Notes under the pieces: model-generated | What the model saw: only the letters and a program-made list of their open reading frames with translations | The model's database searches: none | Told to the model about the DNA's origin: nothing | Assembly: GCA_038255145.1 (NCBI GenBank) | Contig: JBBSLP010000031.1 | Location: 1 to 63,450, forward strand | Length of the DNA: 63,450 nucleotides | DNA from: WHTX01 sp038255145 | Lineage (GTDB): Bacteria > Actinomycetota > Acidimicrobiia > Acidimicrobiales > CAIXPF01 | Direction: 5' to 3' | Part shown: piece by piece, positions 26,426 through 34,917 of the stretch | Numbering within the stretch: position 1 is the first letter of the stretch | Layout: the number at the start of each line of letters is the position of its first letter | Program-made: the position numbers and the translations under genes

Positions 26426-27388
26426 ATGGGAGCGCTAGACGGACGCGTAGTGATCATCACCGGTGCAGGCCGGGGCCTGGGGCGGGAGCACGCGCTGCTC
26501 CTGGCTTCAGAAGGGGCCAAGGTCGTGGTGAACGACCTCGGTGGCCACATCGACGGCAGCGGCGCCGACACCGGCCCCGCCCAGGAAGTGGTCGACGAGA
26601 TCAAGGCCATGGGCGGTGAGGCCGTGGCCAACACCGACTCGGTCACCTCGTGGGAAGGCGGACAGCGGCTGGTCAACGCCGCCGTCGAGGCCTTCGGCGA
26701 CCTGCACGTGCTCGTCAACAACGCCGGCATCCTCCGCGACCGCGTCCTCGTCAACATGACCGAGGACGAGTGGGACGCCGTGGCCGCCGTGCACCTCAAG
26801 GGCCACTTCGTGCCCACCCGGTGGGCGGCGGCCTACTGGCGGGAGAAGTTCAAGGAGACCGGGGAGCCGGTCAAGGGCGCCATCGTCAACACCGCCTCGG
26901 GCGCCATGCTGGGCAACCCCGGCCAGACCAACTACACCGCGGCCAAGGCCGGCATCGCCGCCATGACCTTCGTCGAGGCCCAGGAGCTGAGCCGCTACGG
27001 CGTGGTGGCCAACTGCCTGGCCCCGGTGGCCCGCACCCGGCTCACGCTGCAGACCCCGGGCCTGGGTGACGTGGTCAAGGCCCCCGACGACCCCAGCCAG
27101 TTCGACGTGTTCGACGCGGCCAACGTGTCCCCCCTGGTGGCCTACCTGTCCACCGAGGACTGCCCCTTCACCGGCGGCATCTTCCACGTGGGCGCCAACG
27201 AGGTCGGCCTGTACGGCGGCTACTCGTTGAGCGAGGACAAGATCATCGCCGCCGATGGTCGCTGGACCGTGGCCGGGCTGCAGGACAAGGCTCCCCGCCT
27301 GCTCGAGGGCCGGGGCAAGCTGGCCTCGGTCATCACCCACATCAACGACACCTTCAAGGGCTTCGGCAAGCGCACGCCCACCGTCTGA
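26426..27388 (+). CDS. SDR-family oxidoreductase, MFE-2/hydroxyacyl-CoA dehydrogenase-like
   Basis: 320 residues. The dinucleotide motif TGAGRGLGREHALLLA is at the N-terminus, followed by the long loop VVVNDLGGHIDGSGADTGPAQ typical of the peroxisomal multifunctional-enzyme SDR branch, NNAG, and a complete catalytic set: Ser in NTASGAML, Tyr-x-x-x-Lys in NYTAAKAG. This suggests a 3-hydroxyacyl-CoA dehydrogenase acting on bulky acyl-CoAs. It is divergent from the TetR gene by 108 bp, which makes regulation by that TetR plausible. Confidence 0.88.
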   Translation: MGALDGRVVIITGAGRGLGREHALLLASEGAKVVVNDLGGHIDGSGADTGPAQEVVDEIKAMGGEAVANTDSVTSWEGGQRLVNAAVEAFGDLHVLVNNAGILRDRVLVNMTEDEWDAVAAVHLKGHFVPTRWAAAYWREKFKETGEPVKGAIVNTASGAMLGNPGQTNYTAAKAGIAAMTFVEAQELSRYGVVANCLAPVARTRLTLQTPGLGDVVKAPDDPSQFDVFDAANVSPLVAYLSTEDCPFTGGIFHVGANEVGLYGGYSLSEDKIIAADGRWTVAGLQDKAPRLLEGRGKLASVITHINDTFKGFGKRTPTV

Positions 27389-27446
27389 TGCTGCTGCTCT
27401 CGCCAGGCTGACCTGGTCGCGGCGCCCCGGTGGGGTGCCGCCAAGG

Positions 27447-27965
27447 TCAGCGGCGGGCGGCGATGGAGGCGGTGACCTCGAGGACGGCGGCGGGGCGCAC
27501 CCGCAGGGCCAAGGGGCCCCGGGCGCCGGTCGCCGTCAGCTCGGTCCAGGTCGACGCGCTCAGCGGACCCCGCGACGCGCCGCCGTGCACGGCCAGGGGC
27601 GACACCCCGGGCATCTGGCGCAGCGGGTGCCACTCGGTGCCCTGTGCTCCGGCCACGAGCACGCCGGGGACCCAGGGGTTGGCCAGGCCGAAGGCCGCGC
27701 CCGATGCCTGGCACTCCCAGCCCCGCCCGCCCAGGCGACGGGCCGCGGCCTGGGCCCGACGGGTCTGGATGGCCTGGGCGAGGAGGGGTAGGCCGAGGCC
27801 GAGGGTGGGCACGGTGACGGCCAGGTCGAGGGCGGCGAACCACAGGGGGCGGGGCACACCGCCAGCGGCGGCGGCCGCCAACCGCAGTGCGGTGACGGCC
27901 AGGCCGATGACGAGGGCCAACCACAGCCGACCCAACCACTCGTCGCGCTCGTCGCTGCGGTACAT
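27447..27965 (-). CDS. Hypothetical membrane protein
   Basis: 172 residues from ATG 27965, preceded by GGAGGA. Two hydrophobic helices follow a short charged N-terminus (WLALVIGLAVTALRLAAAAA and LWFAALDLAVTVPTLGLGL). The C-terminal half is soluble and Gly/Ala-rich. I recognise no family. It converges on the SDR gene. Confidence 0.75.
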   Translation of the reverse strand: MYRSDERDEWLGRLWLALVIGLAVTALRLAAAAAGGVPRPLWFAALDLAVTVPTLGLGLPLLAQAIQTRRAQAAARRLGGRGWECQASGAAFGLANPWVPGVLVAGAQGTEWHPLRQMPGVSPLAVHGGASRGPLSASTWTELTATGARGPLALRVRPAAVLEVTASIAARR

Positions 27966-28105
27966 GTCGTTCCTCCGTCGATGCGGGCGCCCAGCACGTC
28001 GATGCGTTGGGGGCGTCCCGGCGATCTCCACCCCCATGGCATCGACGGTCAGAGCACGCCGCTGTAGCCGCCGATACCCGAGCGAGGGTAGAACCCGCGC
28101 CGTCC

Positions 28106-28143
28106 GGCGTCAGGGTCTGATCGTCGGGGGGTGATCGTCAGGG
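28106..28143. repeat. 14-bp tandem repeat over the FAD-oxidase stop codon
   Basis: On the minus strand CCCTGACGATCACC (28143-28130) is followed by CCCCGACGATCAGA (28129-28116) and a third partial unit CCCTGACG (28115-28108). The first unit contains the TGA stop of the gene ending at 28138. Confidence 0.7.
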
Positions 28144-29745
28144 GTCGATGAGCACGCCGGGGTTGAGCACGCCGGCGGGGTCGACGGCGGCCTTGGCCGC
28201 TCGCAGGGCGTCGGCGAACAGATCGGGGCGTTGTCGGTCGTACTGGGGGCGGTGCATGCGGCCCACGGCGTGGTGGTGGGTGATGGTGCCCCCGGCGTCC
28301 TCCACGGCTTCCGCGGCGGCGTGCTTCACCTCGGACCACATCTGGATCTCCGAACCCTGCCGACCCATCCCTGACCAGGTGTAATAGGGGGCGGGGCCGT
28401 CGGGGTACACATGGGTGAAGCGGCACGACAGCATGGGCTCGTGGCCGAAGGTGCTCCGCAGCACGGCCGATACCTTCTCCCGGACCACGGCGTCGAACTC
28501 GGGCCAGCGGTCCCAGGTGATGGCTGTCTCGAAGGTGTCCGCCACCAGACCGAGGCTGGTCTCCACCCCGTTGCCCACGCCGATGAAGGCGTCGCGCCAG
28601 GCCCCCACGGCCCCACCCCGGCCCGTGGGCTCGCCACCCCCGTCCGAGATGCTGATGTCTTCTTCGGCGATGTGGCCGCCGCACGACCGGGCCAGCTCGA
28701 CGGCCTGGGTGATGTTGTGGCGCTGGGTCAGGTCGGCGGACTCGAAGGAGATGATGACCAGGGCCTGGGTGCCGTCGAGGCCGGCGGCCCGGCCCGCTTC
28801 GGCGGGGTCGAGGATGCGCAGGTTGGCCGGCCACAGCTTGGCCTGGGCGATGCGGCGCACGGCCTCGTAGCCCGCCTCCCAGGTGTCGAAGACGACGCCG
28901 GCCGTGGCCCGGAACGTGGGCCGGGCCTGGATGCGCATCCACGCCTCGGTGACGATGCCGAGGATGCCCTCGCTGCCCAGGACGAGACGGTCGGGCGACG
29001 GGCCCGCGCCCGAGCCGGGCAGGCGGCGCGACTCCCACCAACCCCTTGGGGTGAGCATGCGCACCGACTCGACGAACTCGTCGATGTGGGTGTGGTTGGT
29101 GGCGTAGTGCCCCCCGGACCGGGTGACGATCCAGCCGCCCAGGGTGGAGAAGCGGAACGACTGGGGGAAGTGGCGGAGGGTGTGGCCGGTGGGGCGGAGC
29201 TGGTCCTCGAGGTGGGGGCCGAAGACGCCGGCCTGGATGCGGGCGGCCCGGGAGGTGGCGTCGACCTCGAGGACGCGGTCCATGCGGTCGAGGGCGATGG
29301 TGACGACGGCATCGGCCTCGGGCGGGTTGACCCCCCACACCACCGACGAGCCCCCGCCGTAGGGCACGACCACGTGGCCGTTGGCCGAGCACCAGTCGAG
29401 GGTGGCTTCGAGCTCGGCCTCGCCCCGGGGGTGGGCCACGACGTCGGGCGGGTTGGGGAAGTCCAGGTTGAAGGCCCGGGTGCGGTCGGTGAGGTGGGCG
29501 CCGTAGGCGTGGAAGGCCCGTTCCCAGGTGTCCGTGGCGCACCACGGGGCCAGGCGGTCGGGGACGGCGATGCGGGGCTTGCGCAGCTCGGCGTCGGCCA
29601 GGTCGGGCACCGGTCGGGCGGTGATGGGCACCCCGGCCCGCTCGGACAGCTGGGCGGCGAGCTTCTCCCGCTCGGCGTTGGTGGGCTCCTCCGAAGCGAG
29701 GCACCAGCCCCAGAACGAGCGCCGCGCCGCGTCGGTGACGGTCAT
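28138..29745 (-). CDS. FAD-linked oxidase, alkyl-dihydroxyacetone-phosphate synthase-like
   Basis: 535 residues. The vanillyl-alcohol-oxidase-type FAD domain is evident: PDVVAHPRGEAELEATLDWC, VVPYGGGSSVVWGV, GHTLRHFPQSFRFSTLGGWIVTRSGGHYAT and LGSEGILGIVTEAWMRI. The C-terminus has ITHHHAVGRMHRP and NPGVLIDP. These match the AGPS/GlpD-like oxidase group, which in eukaryotes makes the ether-lipid precursor; bacterial members have varied substrates. RBS GAGGGGGAA precedes ATG 29745. Confidence 0.87.
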   Translation of the reverse strand: MTVTDAARRSFWGWCLASEEPTNAEREKLAAQLSERAGVPITARPVPDLADAELRKPRIAVPDRLAPWCATDTWERAFHAYGAHLTDRTRAFNLDFPNPPDVVAHPRGEAELEATLDWCSANGHVVVPYGGGSSVVWGVNPPEADAVVTIALDRMDRVLEVDATSRAARIQAGVFGPHLEDQLRPTGHTLRHFPQSFRFSTLGGWIVTRSGGHYATNHTHIDEFVESVRMLTPRGWWESRRLPGSGAGPSPDRLVLGSEGILGIVTEAWMRIQARPTFRATAGVVFDTWEAGYEAVRRIAQAKLWPANLRILDPAEAGRAAGLDGTQALVIISFESADLTQRHNITQAVELARSCGGHIAEEDISISDGGGEPTGRGGAVGAWRDAFIGVGNGVETSLGLVADTFETAITWDRWPEFDAVVREKVSAVLRSTFGHEPMLSCRFTHVYPDGPAPYYTWSGMGRQGSEIQMWSEVKHAAAEAVEDAGGTITHHHAVGRMHRPQYDRQRPDLFADALRAAKAAVDPAGVLNPGVLIDP

Positions 29746-29872
29746 GGCCGTTCCCCCTCGACATCATCGACCACGTCCCCCCGGACGTGACCCCGGCCAC
29801 ACCGTAGACCGGCGGTTGGAGGGCCTGGTCCGAGAACGCGCCCGGCCGGGAAGCGAGGGTGGTGGGCGCGGG

Positions 29873-29878
29873 TACGAT
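29873..29878 (+). promoter_or_regulatory. TACGAT -10 element of a likely leaderless promoter
   Basis: TACGAT ends 6 nt before the GTG at 29885. Confidence 0.6.
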
Positions 29879-29884
29879 CCGCAG

Positions 29885-30295
29885 GTGGGCCACGCACCAC
29901 GACCGGCGCTCGACACCCTGATGCTCCTGCTGGTCGACCAGATGTCAGGGGTGATCCGTCGCCGGGTCGAGGACCTGGGCCTGTCCATGCCCCAGGCCGT
30001 GGCCCTGCGCTACCTCGAGCACCCCGTGCCCATGCGCAACCTGGCCCGGGCCATGGGCTGCGACGCCTCGAACCTGACCGGCATCGCCGACCGGCTCGAG
30101 GAGCGGGGCCTGGCCGAGCGTCGCCTCGACCCCTGCGACCGCCGGGTCAAGCTCCTGGTGCTGACCGAGCGGGGCGTGGCCGCCCGGGCCGCCATCCACC
30201 GCAGCATGGCCAACGACATCGCCGGCCTGTCCCGCCTCACCCCCACCGAGCGCGAGCTCTTCACCGAGCTGCTGTGGCGGGTCGTGCGCGACTGA
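29885..30295 (+). CDS. MarR-family transcriptional regulator
   Basis: 136 residues. It has the winged-helix MarR core: SMPQAVALRYLEHPVPMRNLARAMGCDASNLTGIADRLEERGLAERR, then the wing DPCDRRVKLLVLTERG. GTG 29885 is chosen because a TACGAT box lies 6 nt upstream and the family begins here. It is divergent from the FAD-oxidase gene, a likely target. Confidence 0.9.
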   Translation: MGHAPRPALDTLMLLLVDQMSGVIRRRVEDLGLSMPQAVALRYLEHPVPMRNLARAMGCDASNLTGIADRLEERGLAERRLDPCDRRVKLLVLTERGVAARAAIHRSMANDIAGLSRLTPTERELFTELLWRVVRD

Positions 30296-30318
30296 CCCTG
30301 TCGGGTGGTGCGGCCTGG

Positions 30319-31782
30319 TCAGGACCCGGTGTAGAGCCGCTCCAGGTCGACGAGCTCGACGTCATGGCGGCTGTCGGCGGCGGCGTGCAGGCCGCGGCTG
30401 AAGCCGTGCCGTGAGAACAACAGCAGCCTGACGGCGTCGTCGAGGCGGAGGACGGCGCGAAGGTGATCGAGACGTTCGAGCTGGTCGACGGTGGACGGTC
30501 GTGAGGTCCATTTGGCCTCGCCGAGGGCGATGACCCGGTCGTCCCGCCCGGTGGCGGTTTCGGTGACGACGACGTCGATCTCGTGGTTGCTCCGATGCTC
30601 TGGGCAGGCCACCACGGTCGGCGCCACCCGGCTGGCCACCCCACCGAGGGTGGAGGCGGTGGCGTGCTCGGCGCACCAGACCCGGGCGACGGTCTCGAAG
30701 TGGGGGCCGTAGATGCGAGCGGAGACGGTGTCGGCCACCTCGGCCCACACTTCCGGACCATGGTGCCGGACGAGGCGGCCTTCGTTGGGTCCGATGACCA
30801 GTTGGTGCAGGCGCATCACCGGCTCGGCCACGTGGAAGGTGGTGCGTCGCTGGCGAAGCGCATCGGGAAGTGCCTCGACGAGTCCGGCCTCGGCGAGGAC
30901 GGTCAACGGGTGGGCCAGCGCCCCCTCGGCCCGACCGACGGTGGCCGCGATCTCGCCGCGACGGGTCCGGCCGGCGGACACGGCGGCGAGCACGGAGAAG
31001 TACATGGCGGCGTCGAGTGGGCGGACCTCTTCGGCCAGCAGCACGTTGCCTTCGCGGAACATGGCTGAGGCGGGGTCGAGCAGCCGGTCGGCCACCCAGC
31101 GGTCGAAGTCGGCGGCCGCCGGAGCCGTGCCGCCGCACATGTCCCGGTAAGCCGGGGTGCCGCCGACCAGGGCGTGGAGGCGCAGAGCGACATCCGCGTC
31201 CCCGGCAACGCCCCAGAACGCGGCGGCATCCCGATAGGAGAAGGGGTGGACGACCAGCTCCAGCTCGGCCCGACCACGCAAAGGTGCCGTCCCGGCGAGC
31301 AGGCCTCGCATGGTGGACAGCGCCGAGCCGCAAAGGATGAGGCGGGTGCGCCACCGCTGGGCGGCGGGGCCGCGCGGGCTGAGCAGCGCCTGCAGCGCGG
31401 ACGGGATGCCCGGGTCGCCTTCGAGCAGGTAGGGGAACTCGTCCACCACGACCGGCAGCGGTTCGTTGGCGCCGTCGCCGAGGGCGAGCAGGGCGCTGAA
31501 CGCCTCTTCCCAGCCGGAGAAGCGGACGCCGGCCCGTGCCCTGGTGTGCCGTCCGTAAGCGGCGGCGAGCCGATCCAGGTTCTGCGCCGACGACTGGCGC
31601 AGCGCCGGCCAGTAGAGCCCTCCGGCCGCCTCCACGAGGGCCTCGAGCAGGTACGTCTTGCCTTGCCGTCGCCGGCCGTACACCAGCCCCAGCGACGAAC
31701 CGGCCCGGTCTGACTCGACGGCGCGGGTGATGGCTGCCCACTCCCGCCCTCGGTCGAACACGTCCTCGGGCTTGTCCAGCAT
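30319..31782 (-). CDS. AAA ATPase with C-terminal DUF234/PD-(D/E)XK-like domain
   Basis: 487 residues. The Walker A is GLVYGRRRQGKTYLLEALVE near the N-terminus and Walker B is PLPVVVDEFPYLLE. A winged-helix region follows. The C-terminus has NHEIDVVV and IALGEAKW, the E-D and E-x-K pattern of the PD-(D/E)XK fold seen in DUF234 proteins. These archaeal-type ATPases are common in mobile and defence contexts; the cellular role is unknown. ATG 31782 follows AGAGG; a GTG lies two codons upstream. A perfect palindrome covers its promoter. Confidence 0.87.
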   Translation of the reverse strand: MLDKPEDVFDRGREWAAITRAVESDRAGSSLGLVYGRRRQGKTYLLEALVEAAGGLYWPALRQSSAQNLDRLAAAYGRHTRARAGVRFSGWEEAFSALLALGDGANEPLPVVVDEFPYLLEGDPGIPSALQALLSPRGPAAQRWRTRLILCGSALSTMRGLLAGTAPLRGRAELELVVHPFSYRDAAAFWGVAGDADVALRLHALVGGTPAYRDMCGGTAPAAADFDRWVADRLLDPASAMFREGNVLLAEEVRPLDAAMYFSVLAAVSAGRTRRGEIAATVGRAEGALAHPLTVLAEAGLVEALPDALRQRRTTFHVAEPVMRLHQLVIGPNEGRLVRHHGPEVWAEVADTVSARIYGPHFETVARVWCAEHATASTLGGVASRVAPTVVACPEHRSNHEIDVVVTETATGRDDRVIALGEAKWTSRPSTVDQLERLDHLRAVLRLDDAVRLLLFSRHGFSRGLHAAADSRHDVELVDLERLYTGS

Positions 31783-31803
31783 GTCCACCTCTTTGACTGT
31801 CGC

Positions 31804-31816
31804 AGTTATCATAACT
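31804..31816. promoter_or_regulatory. Palindrome over the ATPase promoter
   Basis: AGTTAT and ATAACT are exact inverted repeats around one base. On the minus strand the site contains TATGAT, a good -10 hexamer, about 30 nt before ATG 31782. The AT-rich patch stands out from its surroundings, and the arrangement suggests a repressor site, possibly autoregulatory. Confidence 0.55.
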
Positions 31817-31868
31817 GGTCCAGCTGTTATGTCCGCGACCGGGATGGGCTCCGTGTCGTCCGGTCGTC

Positions 31869-32423
31869 CTACCGACCGCGGGGGTAGCTGCCGACCTCGC
31901 ACGCCCAGGTCGCGGTAGGGCAGCGCCAGACGGCCGTCCCGTCTCGTTCCACCGGTTCGAGGGGGTGGCCGTGGCCAGGTAGGAGACAGTGCGGGCGGGC
32001 TGTCCGTGCTTCTTCCACCACGAGGTCCTGGGCCAGCTCGGCCAGCTGCCTCCGACGGAAGCTGGCCGGCCCGCTGGAGTACGTCCGGCTGCCCCGGATG
32101 CGCCTCGACGTGCTGATGACGTAGACGTCCCACACCTCACCGTGCACCAGCCAATGGGGCTCCGCCAGCTCGTCGTCGCGCCGGCTGTACCGGTACCCAG
32201 ATCGCAGGCGGACGAGCTCGGACGGGTCGACCGCCACGTGCACGATGGCCACGTCCACCTCCCGGCCGTCGTCCCCGGTGAACCGAGCGAGGTCAGCCAG
32301 CACGGCCGCGGCGTCGGTCGCCAGGAGCGCAGCGGCCGGCTGGAAGCGGGCTGCGCTCTGCTCGGCTGCCTCCAGGAGGCGTCGCCGTCGCTCGTCGATG
32401 TCGTTCATCGGGGCGCTCGTCAC
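31869..32423 (-). CDS. Hypothetical protein
   Basis: 184 residues from GTG 32423 (ATG 32408 is an alternative). The GTG overlaps the stop of the upstream lipoprotein gene (GTGA), which supports this start. N-terminal helix NDIDERRRRLLEAAEQSAARF; centre with RYSRRDDELAEPHWLVHGEVWDVYVI; C-terminus with HCLLPGHGHPLEPVERDGTAVWRCP, possibly a His/Cys metal site. No family recognised. Confidence 0.7.
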   Translation of the reverse strand: MTSAPMNDIDERRRRLLEAAEQSAARFQPAAALLATDAAAVLADLARFTGDDGREVDVAIVHVAVDPSELVRLRSGYRYSRRDDELAEPHWLVHGEVWDVYVISTSRRIRGSRTYSSGPASFRRRQLAELAQDLVVEEARTARPHCLLPGHGHPLEPVERDGTAVWRCPTATWACEVGSYPRGR

Positions 32424-33129
32424 CCGCCGCCCGCGCTGCGGCCGTCGTCGACCACGCAGAACGACATCCCTGGTGGCCGCGAACCATCCGGCGGGCAGTA
32501 GGTGGTGCCGGACTCGGTGGTGATCCGGTCCGCGGGTGGCGGCTCGATCGTGATCGGATCGCCGAAGCCGCTGAAGGAGTACGACAGGTCGGGGCTGTCG
32601 GACCGCTTCCCACGAGGACGTGCAGTTCGACGATGAGCCCGTCGGCGATCCGGGCTCGGCCGGTTATGGGGCCCAGGGGTGCCGCCAGGACGCCCTGGGC
32701 CGATCCTGGAGGGACGGGGTTGGTGACGTAGTAGCCGGGCTTGCCCGGAGCCGAGTAGTAGCCCGTGGCGCCGATGATCAACGTCTCCGACGGGGCACCC
32801 GACAGCCCGGCCGTATGTCTCGAGCGCGCCTTGTCGGGGGCGACGTAGTCGAGGGTCGACGGCTCGTCGTCTGGTCTGGCCGCGTCGACCACCTCGACGT
32901 GGACGCTGGGGACGGCGAACGTGGCCACGGCCGCTCGGGCCAGCAGGTCCCGCGGCTCGTCGGCCGCCGTGTCGGACGCGGACGGGCCGGGTGCTGAGTT
33001 GGCCGTCGGCGCTTCCCCGGTCACCGCGGGCTCCTCGCCGCAAGCGGCCAAGGCAGCCGACAGGACCATCGACGCAGCCGCCAGTCGCACGGCCGGCCCG
33101 AAGCGCCCTCGGCCGCCACATGACCCCAT
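32420..33129 (-). pseudogene. Frameshifted secreted lipoprotein
   Basis: From ATG 33129 the frame encodes a lipoprotein signal ending LAAC-GEEPAV, then VHVEVVDAARPDDEPSTLDYV and a conserved-looking TGYYSAPGKPGYYVTNPVPP, consistent with an actinobacterial lipoprotein. At about 32608, after VELHVLVG, the text moves to another frame and continues KRSDSPDLSYSFSGFGDPITIEPPP to SAGGG, ending at 32420. One missing G would repair it. The C-terminal frame is the true one because its TGA overlaps the next GTG. It is either a mutation or a base error. Confidence 0.72.
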
Positions 33130-33137
33130 CGCCTCGC

Positions 33138-33143
33138 ACCCTA
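33138..33143 (-). promoter_or_regulatory. TAGGGT -10 element of a likely leaderless promoter
   Basis: On the minus strand TAGGGT ends 8 nt before the ATG of the lipoprotein gene at 33129. Confidence 0.55.
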
Positions 33144-33295
33144 GCGGCGATAGGAGGTGCGACGAACGGGATCGAGGTGGAGCCTCGGCGGTGAGCGAGG
33201 CGACCACGACAGCTCACGCTGTTGCCTCGGCTCTCCTCCGCCCGAGGATGCCTGTCGCCTCGATCACATCCCCAGCTCAACGGTGTCCCTCGACG

Positions 33296-33547
33296 TCACA
33301 TGGCCAGGGCCGCAAACCCCACGGGTGTCAGGGCCAGGTGGAACACGACCGAGGTGAGCGCCCCTGCGGTGAGCGTGTCGCCGAGCCCCGAGCGGTGTCG
33401 GCGCTGCCACGCCAGCGCCACGAGCACGGGCAGCGCCACCGCGCCCAACAGGTAGGCCCCGCCGGCGAGGACCGCCCGCCAGTCGCAGTTGGCCGATACG
33501 ACGGCCGCGGTGATGGCGACACCTATGGCGGTCAGCGCCACGGCCAC
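33296..33547 (-). CDS. Small membrane protein, start uncertain
   Basis: About 83 residues from GTG 33547: three hydrophobic helices (VALTAIGVAITAAVV, LAGGAYLLGAVALPVLVAL, LTSVVFHLALTPVGFAAL) with a short basic loop WQRRHRSG. A neighbouring frame just upstream reads MRTLLALP and then stops. Joined to LIVAVAL by one base it would make a natural N-terminus, so either a frameshift or the internal GTG is correct. No family recognised. Confidence 0.5.
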   Translation of the reverse strand: MAVALTAIGVAITAAVVSANCDWRAVLAGGAYLLGAVALPVLVALAWQRRHRSGLGDTLTAGALTSVVFHLALTPVGFAALAM

Positions 33548-33670
33548 GATCAGGTAGGGAGGGCCAGCAGGGTTCGCATGCTCACCAGCTCGTCGTCGGT
33601 GGCGTCGGGGTCGGCGGCGCCCAGTCGAGCGGGCTCGCGTCCGTTGCGGTGCAGAGGGTAGGTGGCGGCG

Positions 33671-33676
33671 TACCGT
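33671..33676 (+). promoter_or_regulatory. TACCGT -10 element of a likely leaderless promoter
   Basis: TACCGT ends 6 nt before the GTG at 33683. Confidence 0.6.
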
Positions 33677-33682
33677 GCCGGC

Positions 33683-34867
33683 GTGCCGCCAGACCTCGCT
33701 GTGCGACGATTGTTCCTGGCCGTCATCACCACGTCGACGGCCGGGGTGCTGCCGGTGTTCCTGGTCGGTGGCTTGGCCGTGCAGATCCGGGAGGACCTGG
33801 ACTTCTCGACCGCGGCCCAGGGGTGGATCGTGTTCGGCTACTTCTCCGTCTCGGCGGCGTCGTCGGCCTTCTTCGGCCACCTGGTCGAACGGGCGGGCCC
33901 GGCCCGGGGCATGCGCCTGGCCGGCTTGGGCTCGGCCACTGCGCTGGTGGCGGCCGCCCTCAGCCCCACCTTCCCCCTCCTGCTCGCCGCCCTGACCGTG
34001 GGCGGGCTGGCCAGTTCGCTGGCCCAACCGGCGTCGAACGCCATGATCGTGGCTGGGGTGCCCGTGGCCCGCAACGGCCTGGCCTTCGGCGTCAAGCAGT
34101 CGGCCATCCCTGCCGCCACCCTCCTGGCGGGGCTGGCCGTGCCCACCCTGGGCCTGACCGTGGGCTGGCGCTGGGCCTTCGCCGGTGCCGCCGGTCTGGC
34201 CCTGGCCTCGGTGGCCATCGTCCCTCGGGTGGCGGTGGTTCCACGGCCGGCCGGCCACCGCACGGCCCGCCCCCAGGCCGGGCTGGTGTGCCTGGCCGTG
34301 CTCGGTGTGGGTGCGGGACTGGGCTCGGCCGCGGCCAACACCCTGGGCTCGTTCCTGACCTCCGCCGGTGTCGACGTGGGCCTGGGCGACGGCCTGTCCG
34401 GAGGGTTGTTGGCCGTGGGCAGTGCCGTCGGCCTGCTGTCCCGCCTGTCCATGGGTTGGCGGGCCGACCGTCACGACGGCGGCCACTTCCGGGTCGTGGT
34501 CGTCATGCTGGTGGTGGGCTCGTTCGGCCTGGCCTCCCTGGCCATCGGCAGCCCGGTGGTGTTCGTGCTGGGCACGTTGGTGGCCTTCGGCGCCGGGTGG
34601 GCGTGGCCGGGGGTGTTCAACCTGGCCGTGGTGGCCTACAACCGGGCCGCTCCGGCTGCGGCCACCGGGGTGACCCAGACCGGCACCTACGCCGGGGGAG
34701 CGGTGGGGCCCCTGATCTTCGGCTACCTCATCGACCACGGCGGCTACTCCCGGGCCTGGCTGTTCTTCGCCGTCGTGGCCTTGGCCGCCGCTGGGGTCAT
34801 CGAGGTCGGAAGCCGCCTCATCCGGGCCGACGCCGCCAGCACCCGCCTGGCTGCCGAGGCGGCCTGA
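33683..34867 (+). CDS. MFS transporter
   Basis: About 394 residues with twelve hydrophobic segments. The loop 2-3 region has GHLVERAGPARGMRLAG, a weak form of the MFS G-x-x-x-D/E-R-x-G motif, and the second half repeats it at SMGWRADRHDGG. A positively charged middle loop lies near PRPAGHRTARPQ. The substrate is unknown; it could export or import a small organic acid given the CaiB gene 50 bp downstream. GTG 33683 has a leaderless-type box. Confidence 0.88.
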   Translation: MPPDLAVRRLFLAVITTSTAGVLPVFLVGGLAVQIREDLDFSTAAQGWIVFGYFSVSAASSAFFGHLVERAGPARGMRLAGLGSATALVAAALSPTFPLLLAALTVGGLASSLAQPASNAMIVAGVPVARNGLAFGVKQSAIPAATLLAGLAVPTLGLTVGWRWAFAGAAGLALASVAIVPRVAVVPRPAGHRTARPQAGLVCLAVLGVGAGLGSAAANTLGSFLTSAGVDVGLGDGLSGGLLAVGSAVGLLSRLSMGWRADRHDGGHFRVVVVMLVVGSFGLASLAIGSPVVFVLGTLVAFGAGWAWPGVFNLAVVAYNRAAPAAATGVTQTGTYAGGAVGPLIFGYLIDHGGYSRAWLFFAVVALAAAGVIEVGSRLIRADAASTRLAAEAA

Positions 34868-34902
34868 ACCGACCTCAGCCCAGCGCACGACGGTCGGCCG
34901 GC

Positions 34903-34908
34903 TACGTT
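34903..34908 (+). promoter_or_regulatory. TACGTT -10 element near the CaiB start
   Basis: TACGTT ends 9 nt before ATG 34918, so the mRNA probably starts at or within 2 nt of the start codon. Confidence 0.5.
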
Positions 34909-34917
34909 CGCCCCCCT

